A stretch of DNA of 64,000 nucleotides from Ottelia alismoides. Taxonomy: Eukaryota; Streptophyta; Magnoliopsida; Alismatales; Hydrocharitaceae. Shown in pieces: positions 23,641 through 36,009 of this stretch. How positions within the stretch are numbered: position 1 is the first letter of the stretch; the number at the start of each line of letters is the position of its first letter. The notes under the pieces are model-generated. The model worked only from the letters and a program-made list of their open reading frames with translations. It searched no databases and was not told where the DNA came from. The stretch covers positions 310,001 to 374,000 of the forward strand of contig JAZKJV010002956.1 of assembly GCA_037367405.1 (NCBI GenBank), in the 5' to 3' direction. The position numbers and the translations under genes are program-made.

Positions 23641-24479
23641 CTGAGGTTTCTTGACCTCGTGATGAGATTTCTAGATCACAGACTTTCACAGACCGACCTT
23701 TTTGTGATCTCCATAAGGGGGATGACCGTTGATCAGATAGCACTGTTAGTTACCTCGTGTGGTGGTTCACACAACAGTTCTGACATTTATTTACTTGATG
23801 CCATCTCGGGAGTACTTTCACAGAATCCATCTTCACGAGATACACTAGTCGGGACAACAGACGACGATGATGTGGTACCAGTGGGGTGTGTCGTACTTCA
23901 TGAGGATACAACTTCTACACACCAGATCGAGGACATGGATTATGATGCAACACAGATGATGGATGACATGACTGCCACAATAGAGGTTCTGACCTAGAGA
24001 CTTCTCGAGTTCCCGTTGGTCTTCCAGCTAGAGGTTGAGACGGCCCCAAACTTTTCAGTAGACGAGTCTTGGATATCAGATCTTGTGATATTCCAGGAAA
24101 TGGAGGAGCCCACACTACTACATCCATCAGTCCAGGCATTTGAGTGTCCATTTCTAGACTACACAGCTTCTACCTTGCAAACTTGGACAGATATCATGAC
24201 TCAGCCCAGCAGCTACAACTCGATAAGGGATACCACTTTGGGATGACAGATATAGATAGTCCCGTATTTGAGCCTTCTCTCCTTCAGATTGATGAGCTAG
24301 ATCCATTCCACGAGGAGCAGATGACAACCAGCACTACCGCAACTGGAGGATCAGTTTCAGACACTTCGACAGCTTCTACGGTGTTGACCAATACCTTTTC
24401 CTATTTCCAGATTGATCAGAGACAGATTTCAGCTGATGAGGCATTTTGGTGCACATAATGGGTACTTGCCAGTAGCGCA
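23641..24479 (+). pseudogene. Acidic, Ser/Thr-rich open segments after gag
   Basis: Frames at 23,659-23,997 (112 codons), 24,016-24,246 (76) and 24,144-24,458 (104) follow one another with small shifts. Their products are rich in D, E, S and T (for example VGTTDDDDVV) with no motif I know. There is no CCHC knuckle, protease DTG or RT motif. It may be one long acidic frame broken by a few indels, joined to gag. The same area is missing from ATH-A because the window starts later. Confidence 0.4.
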
Positions 24480-25140
24480 GATCTCTATTCAGATTCTGAC
24501 CCTCCATTTCTCACCGATGATCTTGCATTCCTCCCCGAGGGTTATCTGCGGGAGGATGCCCCATTCGATGTGTACTCGGTTTCACTTTCTGAGAGTGTAT
24601 CCAATTTGTTGGATCACGAAATCGAGTCTTCTGATCTTTCTAATACTGAGTTAGTTCACCTCGATGACCCTCGCGAGGATGAGCCAATTTTAAGATATTC
24701 GATGATATTTCTGACATTTCTTCACTTTCTGCATCGGATATCAGCCTTATTACTGAGTCTCCTAATCATGACTTTCCACACCTTCTTGAGACAATGATTA
24801 ATGTGGATGATTCCATGACTGATCCTTCGTTCTCCACGTTTGATTTCATAGGCTCTACACTTCCACTCCATTCTGATATAGAGCCGATGATTTCTTTTGT
24901 GCTACTGGATCTTGATCATATCTTACCATATCCTTGGGCGGTAGCGGACACTCGCCTGATTTCCTATTTAGGTGTCTTCATTTACATTGTTGATTTTGTC
25001 GTAGTTCATTTACCACGACTACGACAACAGTACGACATTCACCTTATTGATGTCATCCTGAACCTTGACATTGCATTATCCTAACCTTTGCGCCGAGCTA
25101 GGGGCGTAAAACCTAGCGCTTGTTGAGAGGCACCTCAACA
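24480..25140 (+). repeat. ATH-B hairpin array, first part
   Basis: A series of short inverted repeats matching the one in ATH-A. The clearest are 24,525-24,559 (GCATTCCTCCCCG / CGGGAGGATGC with two bulges), 24,655-24,683 (TTCACCTCG / CGAGGATGAG, one bulge), 25,097-25,117 (GCTAGG / CCTAGC) and 25,121-25,140 (TGTTGAG / CTCAACA). The frame 24,483-24,700 reads through the first two as FLPEGYLREDA and HLDDPREDEP. Confidence 0.65.
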
Positions 25141-25199
25141 TTGTCCACTTTGTATATACGTGTTTCGCTTAGGATAATCTTTGCTATACTTACAATGTA

Positions 25200-25645
25200 C
25201 TTTATCCTAAGTATAGGGGGCGTAAACAACGAGTTGCTCATTGCCGTTCTGTTTCATTACTCATGTCGTTGCCTATACTTAGGGAGCCTTCACCCTAAGT
25301 ATCGGGGGAGTGATGTCATTCCGTCTATCTTGTATATATTTGTCTTCTTCAACTTTTTCTGCCTCTGTTTTGCTTCCTATACATAGGGAGATTTCACCCT
25401 AAGCATAGGGGAGGTAGACCCTGTACATTCTTCCACTAGGATTTCCCTTCATGTACAACTTGCTATATTTAGGATTACTTGATCCTAAGTATAGGGGGAA
25501 ACACCGAGTCCCCTTAATTCTATTCTTTGATTCCTCGTTGTAGTATACCATTCCTTTTCACTTCCCTATACCAAGCACGGGTTATGTCTTATTCATCGCT
25601 CTTGATTCACTCTGAGGACATCGTTCGAGCTAAGTATAGGGGGGG
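25200..25645 (+). repeat. ATH-B G-run hairpin array (polypurine-tract-like)
   Basis: There are five copies of CCTAAGTATAGGGGG or near variants, at 25,206, 25,293, 25,397, 25,484 and 25,629. Most are preceded by the reverse complement. Best pairs: ATACTTAGGG (25,275-25,284) with CCCTAAGTAT (25,293-25,302), exact; and TATATTTAGGAT (25,464-25,475) with ATCCTAAGTATA (25,482-25,493), 11 of 12. Each ends in a run of five or more G or a close variant. The real polypurine tract before the 3' LTR (GTATAGGGGGG at 27,173-27,183) shares this end. Confidence 0.75.
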
Positions 25646-27172
25646 TGTCATATATATTTCATATATATTTTAGCCATAACTCGTACTTTGTGCGAGTGTG
25701 TTAATAAATAAAAGGTCTAAAATTTCTTTCATCCAAAAACCATAAAAATTTAAATTTTTTTCCTTGTACATAAAATTCTTCTTGCACATACATAGCTATT
25801 TATAAAAATATTTTTTGTAAAATGCTTGTAAAATTGATTTGTGTAGATAGTTTGTAAATATTTTGATATCAAAATTATGTATATAATACAAAATTTTTGT
25901 AAAATGTTTTGAAAAACAAAAACTTTGCAAAAATCTTGTGTAAATGTGTGTAAATATTTTGCAAAACTTTGCATTCATGCATACATCCATGTTTTCAAAC
26001 ATTTTTCAAAAATTTTGCACGTTTTCAAAAATTTTGTAAAAATTGCATATTTGTAAATATGTGTACAGTTTTCCTGAATCCTGATTGACATTTAAACTGA
26101 CCTGGAATTAAATTGGAAAATGGAGCTTGGTTAAGACCTTAATCCACCTAATTCTAAGAGGATCCTTATAGGGCTTAGGGTTAAGACTTTTATGTCTATT
26201 TGAGACTTAATTATTTGAGTCCACTAGGCTATGAGCATATGTCATCTTGATGAGCCAAAGTAGAACACTTAACAACGCACACATGACTCTCAAAGACAAT
26301 GGCTTTACTTGCACCAGCAATTTACACATAGCTCTTCACGGATGAGGTGGTGAGGAGGCAGTTTCCTTTGGCTTGGGGTAGCATATGAGGGTAGTACTTC
26401 TAGGCGGAACCTCTCTTCTTCTGATAGTGAAGGAAGTGCATCTCAACATGGTCTGGTGGAGATGAAGTCTAAAGACAGGAGTTGTGGGTTGCAATAATGC
26501 TTCAAAATAGGGATAGTCTACTGGCTCAATGGGAAAAAATCCTTATGTATATATGTTGCACCATGTAGATTTGCTGTACATATGCGCATCATCAAAAAAA
26601 TGTGCAAAGAAAAAAAGCTCCAAAAAAGTGGTGGTCTGATTGAAAATAAAATACCCATCGGACTGTATATAGCCAAATAAAGCAAATCTTATGTTACACA
26701 TGACCATCTCATGAAGCTTGCAGCGGGAGACTCAGCTACACTGGATGGTCTCCCAATGAGACATGGCTACACTGGTCATGGTCCATTCTCTTCGTCCCCC
26801 TATTCTTGAGCCGGTTGTACTTGAACCTAGAAGGGAATACCCTCTACTCGAGGAAAGAGTTACTAGACTGAGGCATTAGTGTTACCTTGTTAAAGGGGGG
26901 TCGTCACTTTGTCATTTCTGATGGAGGGATCTACATATCACTTACACAGTACAACGAAAGATTCATAGTGGAAATTAGACGCTTTTGAGTTTTAAGCTTA
27001 AGTCCAAATAAGGTTCTGACAAATTCATAATCCAAAGGTCTGACTAAGCTCCATATTCCAATTTAATGAAGGAAAGTTTAATTATCAACCTTGATTTCCC
27101 TTTTTTTCTTTTTCTTTCTCTTTTTCACTTCTTTTCTAAATAAGTGTTTGCAAAGGGACTAGAAAAAGTTAC
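25646..27172 (+). other. ATH-B distal internal region, non-coding
   Basis: 25,680-26,060 is AT-rich with many TTTTGTAAAAT words, matched by 9,360-9,790 in ATH-A. 26,060-27,172 is mixed. Frames are short, and I recognise no envelope-like or other protein in it. Confidence 0.5.
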
Positions 27173-27183
27173 GTATAGGGGGG
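27173..27183 (+). promoter_or_regulatory. Polypurine tract of ATH-B
   Basis: GTATAGGGGGG directly abuts TGATGAAT of the 3' LTR. An upstream purine stretch (GGGACTAGAAAAAG) lies nearby. This is the expected primer for plus-strand DNA synthesis. Confidence 0.75.
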
Positions 27184-30100
27184 TGATGAATACTCATTCA
27201 TAACTCTTTATTCTTTTATTTTAGCTATTTATCTTGGCAAAATAGCATGTAGATACTTGTAAATACAATAAATTACCAAAATGCATGCTTTATGTAAATA
27301 TGAATAATTAGCATGTATTTGTGCAAAAAAAAATGAATAAAGAAAAAAAGAAAAAGAAGGAGATATTTAGAATAAATATCGAGTGACCCGAGCCCAAGGG
27401 AAGGCCAAGCAGTAGCCAGACCGCAAAAGAAAACAAGTAGAGAGTGAAAGGGCCATTCACCTTATACATACACCCTCCTTCATGTATATATTTTATTTTC
27501 ATAAAAAATCAAAGTAAAAATGTGTTTTATCATTTTTTAAAAATTTATAAGAATAAATAAAAATAAGAAAAATAAAATTAAAACCCAATATAAAATCATT
27601 TCTCGCTCTTCTTGTACTTTAACCATGTGTATAGGAATAAAAGATCTACTTATTTCACCCTTGTACATAAACAATAAAAATCAAATAAAAATTATTTTAT
27701 ACTCTCAATTTTATGTTGTAAATAAATAAAATTGTACAGAGTATTTTTACAAAAATAAATATATTAAAAATAAAAATATAAAATACATATGTATTTTATA
27801 CCCGTTTATAATATTATATTATGCATATATATTAATTTAATAAAATAAAAAATAAAAAAATCACAAAAAAACAATAAGAAAAATAATAAACATTTTTCAT
27901 TTTGTAAATATTTTTAAATAAAATAGTTTTCTATTTTTAATTTAATTTATAATTATTTTTGACTTTGGAATTATCTGATTTGTCCACGAGGAACGTTGAC
28001 CACCGGTCAATTGCCCCCCCTGGACCACTCCTTCTGCGCGTATTGGGTATAGCATGATTTCACCTATTTTTCACGACTCGATTTGAGGCTCCAACTATCG
28101 AAGGATGATCCGCGATCCACGCCTATCGATTTTCTTATGGATCCATCCATCGATCCGCGCGCTCATGCTCCACTTTGTCATACCTCCTCGAGTATAAGTT
28201 CACCTGGAACCGCCATTTTCATGCATTTTTGGCTATCGCTCTAATCCCCGACGACCTCCTCCTCTTCATCTGTGTGACATGAGGTGCTAGAGCGAGTCGA
28301 AGTGAGGTTTTGAGTGTTGGGAACCTCAGATAGGGCGAGCATCCTCACCGTGCTCCGCCACCGATGAGCTCGAGCCTCTGGATGAGTAGCACCATTGAGG
28401 CAAAGACCCTCGGAGGTCCAGCACCTCCAGCCTAGATGACTTCATCCATCAGTTAGGTTGGATCACCTATAGCTCACTTTGATTCTTGAATTTTCGATTT
28501 CCGGCCAAGAAGCATTCATCGGTTATCTAACGTAATCCGGTCACTCATCTACCATTCTGACCTCTTTATCACCTTCACGAGACCTCGCTCCATGTTCTTC
28601 ATCGCTTCGTTCCCCCTGGTTCGTCCCGGAACAAGACTATCACTCTCCTCCACCGTTGCCTTGCAGGAGAGCATCGCTCCGCCTCACTCGTTCATCCATT
28701 CCACCAGTAACCGAGTCGAGGCAATTTGCCCTCAACCCAACTTTCGTTCTGTGCAGGATTGCATGAAAAAGGGCCTCATCTGGAGGCCCAACAACTGAAG
28801 CATAGAGCTCCAGGTGCCTTCACGTCGCCAGGCCGCCTCAAGCGTCCTTGGCCTCATCGGAGACCATCAGTAGCTACGGACCATCTCCAACGTTGTTTCA
28901 TCCAACAGAGCAGCGTACGTATCGGCCGTTCGAAGTTCGCCGGCGAGTTCTTCGCCGCTCATCCAGGGCCCTTCTCCGTCATCCGATCGAGCTCCTCTTC
29001 CAGGTCTAATCTCAGCCATCTATCCACGGGGAGCTCGTATCCATTGGATCCATCTGAGAATCGGATCTCGTCCATTGATCGTCGAAGGGGTATCGACTAA
29101 TCAGAGCCATTCGATCTTAAGTGAATACTCCTCGACAGTTGGATCTGTAATATAGGGGTAATTTACACTTAGGCCCTTAGCTCTTTTCATATTTCAGATT
29201 AGTCCTTTAAATATTCTTAGAGGTTGTTTTTATTTGGATAAATTACATTAAGGACCTCGTGCTTATTTTATTTGAAAATTAGTCCTTCTGGGTGTGTTGC
29301 ACGTGATCTGTCACGTGATGTTTGGGTTATATGCACTTTTCTTCCTGAGGTTTATTGTTGTTACTGTTTGAACTCTGTTAAATAAGATTTGCATATATAC
29401 CCATGTTTGTGTGCTTGACGCGCCACCCTCATATGTATTTGGGCTTTTTGCATTTCCAGTCCTACATTTGTTCCACGTGTTATAATTTGGTTGGATAGTT
29501 TTCAATATTTGCAACTAGGTCCCTATGTGTTGTGCATGTTTGATTGGTTAAATAAAATAGCAACTTTCACCCACATCTCATAAAATTTGGATACGTGGCC
29601 CTTGCCACTGTGTAAAAATTCATTGAATTTCTGGACCCTTTTTTTTAATTTATATTTTAAAAAATTCAAAAACCCCTCATTTTTGCTACTGTCTAAGTTG
29701 AAAAATCCATTAAAAATATGAAAAGTCTCTCAAAAATTTGTTGTTTATGTATTTTGTTGTCTTTTCAATTCTATGCAATTTTTATGTGATTTGAATTTAT
29801 AAACCCCCTATAAATTAAAAAACACTGAAAAACTTCGAAAATCATTAAAAATTCTAATAAAATCAAACAAATGCAATTTTGGTTTCTGTAGTTTGTGTTT
29901 TATTCTTAGTTTATAATAAAATTACCTCTGGATTTTATAGCTATTTAGATATTTTAAATAGCCTTTAGGTTTGGGCTACACAGTAGCTTGTATTTTTCAC
30001 CTTATTTCATTTTTATAAAATCAACTAAAAATCATAAAAATATGAGAAAAATATCAAAAACATCTGAATATACACAAAACCCAAAAATATTTTTATTTTA

Positions 30101-30463
30101 ATTTTCTGAGTGTTTTTGAAGTAGTTAATACTTCTTCGATTAAGGTTTTCTTACCATTTTCTGCCTTTTTCTCAATATTAAAAATCCAAAAAAAAATAAG
30201 AACTTAAAAATCCACAACAATTATTCATTTTCTGATTTCCGACTACTTCATAGGTTTTTGCCATATCGTGCTCCTTGTGTTCGAGCCTGGTAGCTATACC
30301 AGGTAAAATAAAATAGCGAGACCGTTGTTTTTACCTTGATTGTTTGATTGTTCATTTGGTGGTCTTGATTGATTTTCTTCATTGAGCCTGGTCCGAGGGG
30401 TTGTGGTCGCAACGTCCATTGATACCTCTTTACCCTAGTCGCTCGGTTTTGTTCGTCTCATTA
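27184..30463 (+). repeat. ATH-B 3' LTR
   Basis: 3,280 bases, TGATGAATACTC to ...GTCTCATTA. The last CA is mutated to TA. It aligns with the 5' LTR along its length and shows the empty site of the solo LTR near 28,695. Frames at 27,308-27,502 and 28,592-29,100 are LTR sequence. Confidence 0.85.
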
Positions 30464-30468
30464 GTGAC
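30464..30468 (+). repeat. Target site duplication GTGAC, right copy
   Basis: Matches 14,891-14,895. Confidence 0.85.
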
Positions 30469-31275
30469 CCCAATGTTGCTCCTCATATAATTGAGGAAGT
30501 ATTTGATTGTGTCCACTGAGTTCTATTCTTGTTGATGGTTGATTCAATTAACACCATGCCAACATCATCGCAGGAGTGGAGGGCTCGTTTATTAAATACA
30601 AAATTGGGAAATGCAAGTTGGACTTGCAAGATGGAATGAGTTCCTACTTCTTTCTACCTAAGAATCAGTTTCTCATATAATTGGGATGAACAAAGTTTCT
30701 ATTACATCATAAATCTAAAACATTTGAAAAGTTCAAAAAAATTATGGCTTTTGGTGAGAACCAATCCTATATGAATATTAAACGGATTTAATCTAAAGGA
30801 GTTTCTCTCTAATGAATTTAAGGAATACCTCAGAGGGAGAGAGGGATAGGAATTATATCCAATCTCACTCATCCAAGAACTCTGCTACTAAATTGTACTA
30901 CTGAAACATGCAAGTGGACCTTCATGGACATAGTCTTTTATGGTTCAATGATGAGTAAAGAACATTTATGTCTTAGTTTCTAGCGATATCCAGTAGAGAT
31001 TGCAATATATTCTTAACAAGTTTCCCAGCAAATTTGTACCGAAAATTCCTCATGGTCTTTGGTTTTTTTCCCACCAAGTGTTAGAGAGGATTTGGGGTTA
31101 CTTGGTTTATGCAAGGAATGTGGACGTAAGTAAGCAGGAATCTTGCACTAGAGAGTGCTACATCATTTGGCATGTAAAGAACAATATTAGACCAGATTAT
31201 ATCCCTGATACTCAAAAGATATTCATCTCTAGAGAAGTACAAATCTTAGGGCTTGACTTCCTTAAGATTCAATAA
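30469..31275 (+). pseudogene. COP-2 integrase, broken
   Basis: The Copia coding sequence resumes after ATH-B. A stretch near 30,730-30,760 encodes TFEKFKKIM, matching the SFEKFKEF segment. The frame 31,000-31,275 encodes NKFPSKFVPKIPHGLW, then a RIWGYLVYARN-like stretch and DTQKIFISREV. This is the C-terminal half of copia integrase (family form: NRVPSKSV-KTPYELW ... YLRIWGCPAYV). Integrase inserts the cDNA into the host chromosome. The catalytic middle (30,800-30,990) is full of stops. Confidence 0.75.
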
Positions 31276-32005
31276 AAAATGAATTAAAGGAACTCATTGA
31301 ATCCCTTGATGACATTGAGCTTCCAGAGCTACAAACGGGAGAAGTAAATAAAGATGATGTACTCGTACCTCTTCGAAGGAGTTCAACGGTTGTTGTAACA
31401 CATGAATGGAGCATATTCCATGGGTCAGGTGAAATTGACATTGATCCAACTTCATTTGATGAAGCACTTGCATATCGTGACATGGATAGATGGATACTGG
31501 CAATGTAGTCTGAAATAGACTCCATGAACAAGGATAGTGTATGGACAGTAGAGGATACAACTAGAGGAGTAAAATCCATTGGGTGTAAATGGATCTTTAA
31601 GAGCAAAGGGGTACATGATGGGAAAGTAATGAACTTCAAGGCACGACCCATAGGAAATGGCTAGATGCAAAGAGTAGGCATCGATTACGATGTGACAATC
31701 TCTCTTAAGGCTATGCCTAATTCCATTAGTGTACTGCTAGCTATAGTAGCATATCTTTTCTACCACATCTAACAGATAGAAGTTAATATTAAATTCCTCA
31801 ATGGATACCTTGAGGAGTATATCCATATGGAGAAACCCCATGGAATCATTACTAAGGAAGCAAATGTATACGAGGGGAAGAAATCCATCTATAAGCTTAC
31901 TCATGCTTTGTAACTAGAACAACAGAATTGTTGAAACCAAAAATATTTATGATTTCGTTTAAGATCCTAGTGATCCGAGTGTGTACCAGAATCTAATTGA
32001 GAGCA
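31276..32005 (+). pseudogene. COP-2 reverse transcriptase, truncated
   Basis: From 31,443 one frame reads DEALAYRDMDRWILAM, stop, SEIDSMNKDSVWTVED, then CKWIFKSKGVHDGKV and later FLNGYLEEYIHMEKPHG. This is copia RT (family form: W--AM--EM-S---N-VW ... FLNG-LEE-IYM-QPEGF). Four in-frame stops are visible before 31,915. The first catalytic Asp (DVKTAFLNG) is replaced: EVNIKFLNG. The YVDD block and RNase H are gone because ATH-D starts at 32,006. Confidence 0.8.
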
Positions 32006-35000
32006 TAATGAATCGTCATTTCATCATCTTTATTTACTTATTTTAGCCTAAAATCCCTTCATAAACAATTGTAGAAACCAATAAATATATGTTTCTATAA
32101 ATACCCAACCATTTGTAAACAGCCTATACTTATATATATTTTTTACTAAAAATAAATAAAGGAATAAAGGAATAAAGGAAAAAAAACCAATATGCAATAA
32201 ACACAAGTTGACTCTGACTCCAAGAGAATGTCAAGACTTGACCTGCTTGTCAAGGAATAAAGTAGGGAGAGATAAGGCCTTCACATGAAAGAAACAAGAA
32301 AAATTTATTACACATGTAAATCTATCACTATTCATCATTGTATATATGTATATATTTTGCACATTATTTTATTGATCATTAAAATCACATCAAAATAAAG
32401 ATTTTTCTTCTTAGAACTTGTACATAAAATTTAGTTATAAATATTAGAAATAATTTCAAGAAGAGAACACGTACATAATTAAAATAACAACACTTTGATA
32501 AAGCTACAAAGATCAACTTCTCAAATCCATATCTTCTCCACAGAAAACTCCAAATATAACAAATTTTATTAAACTCTAAATTAAACAAGCTTTAAAATGA
32601 ATGCCGTTCCACTAGAAATGGACTTAAGCTGAAAAAGTGGTTTTTATATTGTTTTGTTAACCATTCTTATACTATGCATCGTGTCAACATATTCCTTTAT
32701 TCATTTTATTTACATTAATGCACATATTGTATTTTAAAATATTTGTAAATATTGTATTCGTTTAATATGAAATGCAAATAAAAAATTACAAAATAAAAAT
32801 ATATAAAAATAAAATATTGTAAATATTATAGATATAGTTCATGTATCCCTATATATATTTAAAATATCTTTATTTATTATAGCTACTAAATTACCTAATA
32901 ATAAAAATAATTTGACTAAATCCATAAAAATGCCATGAATAAATAAATTATTGAATTATCTGTTTATTTGTAAAAATGAATAATGAAAATGTATGTGTTG
33001 TATATATATCTGTGTGTGTGTGTATACCTATGAATAAAGGGTAATATTTATTTTTAACCGAAGAATTTAATTTATTTCATTTTATAAATATAATTACAAA
33101 TAATATTATTTATTTATATATATAAATATTTATAAAAATTATTTATTTAAATTAATATCTATATTTATTTTAATTTATTTATATATCTTTCTATTTTATC
33201 TTATTCGATTATGTCTTATTCACAACCCCCACATGATTGGCGGACCGAGGTCCATTAACGTGGGTCAGCCTTCTCGTTTTCCAGCATCCACCAGAATAAG
33301 GCTTGCCTAGATAGCTTTAGTTATTTTTCTCATTTGATCTGTCCTTTGCCCTGATTTCTTTGTTTAATGTGTCACCCAAATAATGAACTTGATCGCTCGA
33401 TTGACGTTTTCAATAACCGAGCCATTATATGTGTGTATCTCCTTATTTCACTCCAGACCACCGTTTATAAATTCCCCTCTAGCTCGTCAGAGCGATGAGA
33501 AATCACCAATTCGAGTCGAGCCAGGTTGAGAGCCGATCAGTGCACCAAGTCGTGATTCTCAGTCAACGAGTTCCCATAGGAGATCCCATCTCCAGTGGTT
33601 GAGCTCACAAATCCGGTCGGAAAAGACAGAGAAGTAGCCAACAGAGCAAACATAATGTACTCCTACCTATTTTATTGCACCGGCAACCGAAGTCGAACAT
33701 AGGACTCACTTCATGCGTTCAAGGACAGGAAGAAAGAAAGGTCAGTTTAAGCTGTGAGTTGGCCAGGTGCTTAGAGAGTTGTGAGAAGGTGGTGGGAAAG
33801 TCAAGATCATATTCAGTTAATACTTGAGAAAAGAGAAAATTCCAAGCAAGTCAAAAATCCATGAACCAGATCCGAAAGTCCTAGAAGAGAAAATGACGTC
33901 AAAGTGACTGAAAACCGCTTCCATTTTTTCTTAGGTTCATCACTCGAGATTGATGCAGGAGAGAGGAGGTGGAGATAGCATCTTCTCCTTCTCAATTGAG
34001 AGAGTGAGGAGCACCATAATTTACAATCCCATCTACTTCTCAGTGCATCACTGTGAGTTGTGTTTCTTTTTCTGTACCTTAGATTGAGGTCATAACTTCC
34101 AATTCCTCCACCGTGGGATAATCTTCATTAGTTCGTTTCAATTTAATTATTTAATTCATGTTTAATTTCAAAATTCTTACCTAAATCCCATGATCTTCAT
34201 TAAGCTCTAATTTGCTTCATCAAGGCTCTCTAATCCTCATTTTTCACGTCTGATCATACCATCACCTTCACCTTGTTATTTTTCATTATCTATTACTTTC
34301 TGATCCTCAAGATCACATCTGCTATTGATCATCGAATCATCTCCGATCACCACCCATTGGAGTGGACCCATCCACCTTAATTTATATGTGTTTTCCAGTT
34401 AATAATGTGGTCGAAATTGCATTCTCCGAGAAATAACTTAATGGTAGGTTGTTGTAGTTGTCCTAGAGTTGTAATTAGAAATCTGGAGCTTATCTTACAA
34501 CAACCGACCCTCTAGATCTCTAGATTTTCAATGGACCATTATCTCCATATTCAGACGATATGATAGAGTAGTAGGAGTGTGCAACTATCTTCAGGAGTTG
34601 AATCGAACAGAGATAAGTCGAGATCTCACTAATAAAGCTCACCTCGTCGACCCTTCTTCACAAGTCATCTATAATCCGCCATGTTCGTTGGACCAAGAAC
34701 TCAGTTCCCATATCCAATCATTGCCATCAGATTCACCCCAATTGTAGAACGTGATCCAAACCATTGGCAGTGTTCCTTAGCTATCCGATCCACATGAGGG
34801 ATGCCCATGATGGTTGAATAATTCTATTCCAGCACTTGCATATTTTTTGTTATGTAAATAATCCCTCTAAAGAAGGTTTTACTATACGGTAACATGGTTA
34901 ATCTAATTTGATCCCTTCTAATTTGTTTGAATTGCACTTGTATATATTTTCAATTACATAATGTACTTATCACGTAACTTTTGTGGTTAGTTGCAATAAG

Positions 35001-36009
35001 ATCCATGTTATTTTTTATTAAATTTTTGCCCCGGAGATCCAAATAATAACCATTCAGTCCATGCCAGCTTGACTTCCATGTGCTGGTAAGCAACTTTTTT
35101 GCTCAAAATTGCAATGTTACCCATATGCTTCTTAATTATAATGTTATTTTAGTCCAACAAAAAAGTTTTTCTATTTAGTTACTTTAAATTAGTGATATTA
35201 ATTTACATGTCAATTGCATTTAATTATAAGCTAATCTCTCTCATTAACTCTCTAAAATTTGTCGTCAACTCTTGTTAGTAATAATATGCTTTATTATTTT
35301 AAATAAATTCAAAAATGATAAAAATGTTAATTATTTCCAGTATAAAAAAAAGAAAATGTAAAAATCTCATGAAAATATATAAAATTTCTTCTGATTGCTT
35401 ACTTTGAGTTATTTTACTTGTACGTATAGATTTATATTTTAAGTTACGTATAAATACCAAAAATAAAAAAACACTAAAAAACTAACATAAAATCACATAA
35501 AATATGGAAAAACAAATAAAAAGGCTCCTAGAAAAGCTTTAAAAATAACTTTTCCAAATGTATATATTCCATTGATTTTTACCTTCATTTCCTATTTTAA
35601 AATACGAAAAATATATTTTTGATTTTTTATTTTGTTTATTTAATATTTTTATTGTTTTGAATACCATAAAAATCTTCAAAAATTTAAAAAATAGTTTAGA
35701 AAATCCGAAAAAAGGTGATTTTTATGCATATTTTTAGTATATTTTCAAAAATTGCTTTTTTCTTTACTTATTTTTATTTTAGTAATTAAAATATATAAAT
35801 TAGCACAATAAAGAATCATAAAAAAACTCACATTTAAAAAACATTAAAAGAAAAAAACAAATCCATAAAAATTAATTAAAATATAAAAACCAATAAAAAA
35901 GACAAGATTTGTGCAATAAAAGAATCCTTTTTGTTTCATGGATTTTTCTTTTAGTTAAATAATTCTCATGATTTGTAACCTCCTTTTTTTTTAAAGAATC
36001 TCGAAAAAG
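32006..36009 (+). repeat. ATH-D LTR, decayed Athila relative
   Basis: It starts TAATGAATCGTC, then TTTCATCATC, a mutated form of the family palindrome, followed by TTTACTTATTTTAGCC as in ATH-B (TTCTTTTATTTTAGC). It has the same AT-rich start, a mixed block at 33,190-34,850 and an AT-rich end. The right edge is uncertain. It is placed before 36,011, where TGGCATAGCGATGG might be a decayed tRNA-Asp primer site. Only weak frames are present (32,385-32,588; 33,813-33,995). Confidence 0.5.
33011..33023. repeat. (TG)n microsatellite
   Basis: TGTGTGTGTGTGT after a TA run. Short simple repeat inside the ATH-D LTR. Confidence 0.8.

Larger units (their letters stand above)
14896..30463 (+). mobile_element. 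ATH-B, complete non-autonomous Athila-like LTR retrotransposon
   Basis: The element is complete at both ends. 5' LTR 14,896-21,525 (3.16 kb without a nested solo LTR), tRNA-Asp primer site 21,529-21,546, internal domain to 27,183, polypurine tract at 27,173-27,183, and 3' LTR 27,184-30,463 (3.28 kb). A 5-bp target duplication GTGAC flanks it at 14,891-14,895 and 30,464-30,468, inside COP-2. The internal domain (5.66 kb) has a broken gag but no protease, RT, RNase H or integrase that I can find. It must therefore have depended on another element, and fits the class of large retrotransposon derivatives. The first 150 bases of the two LTRs differ at roughly 1 in 13 positions by my count, so it is not recent. 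Confidence 0.85.

Noticed and set aside
24480..25645. CRISPR-like array
   Set aside because: The repeats are imperfect hairpins at unequal distances inside a plant retrotransposon; no regular spacers or cas genes.
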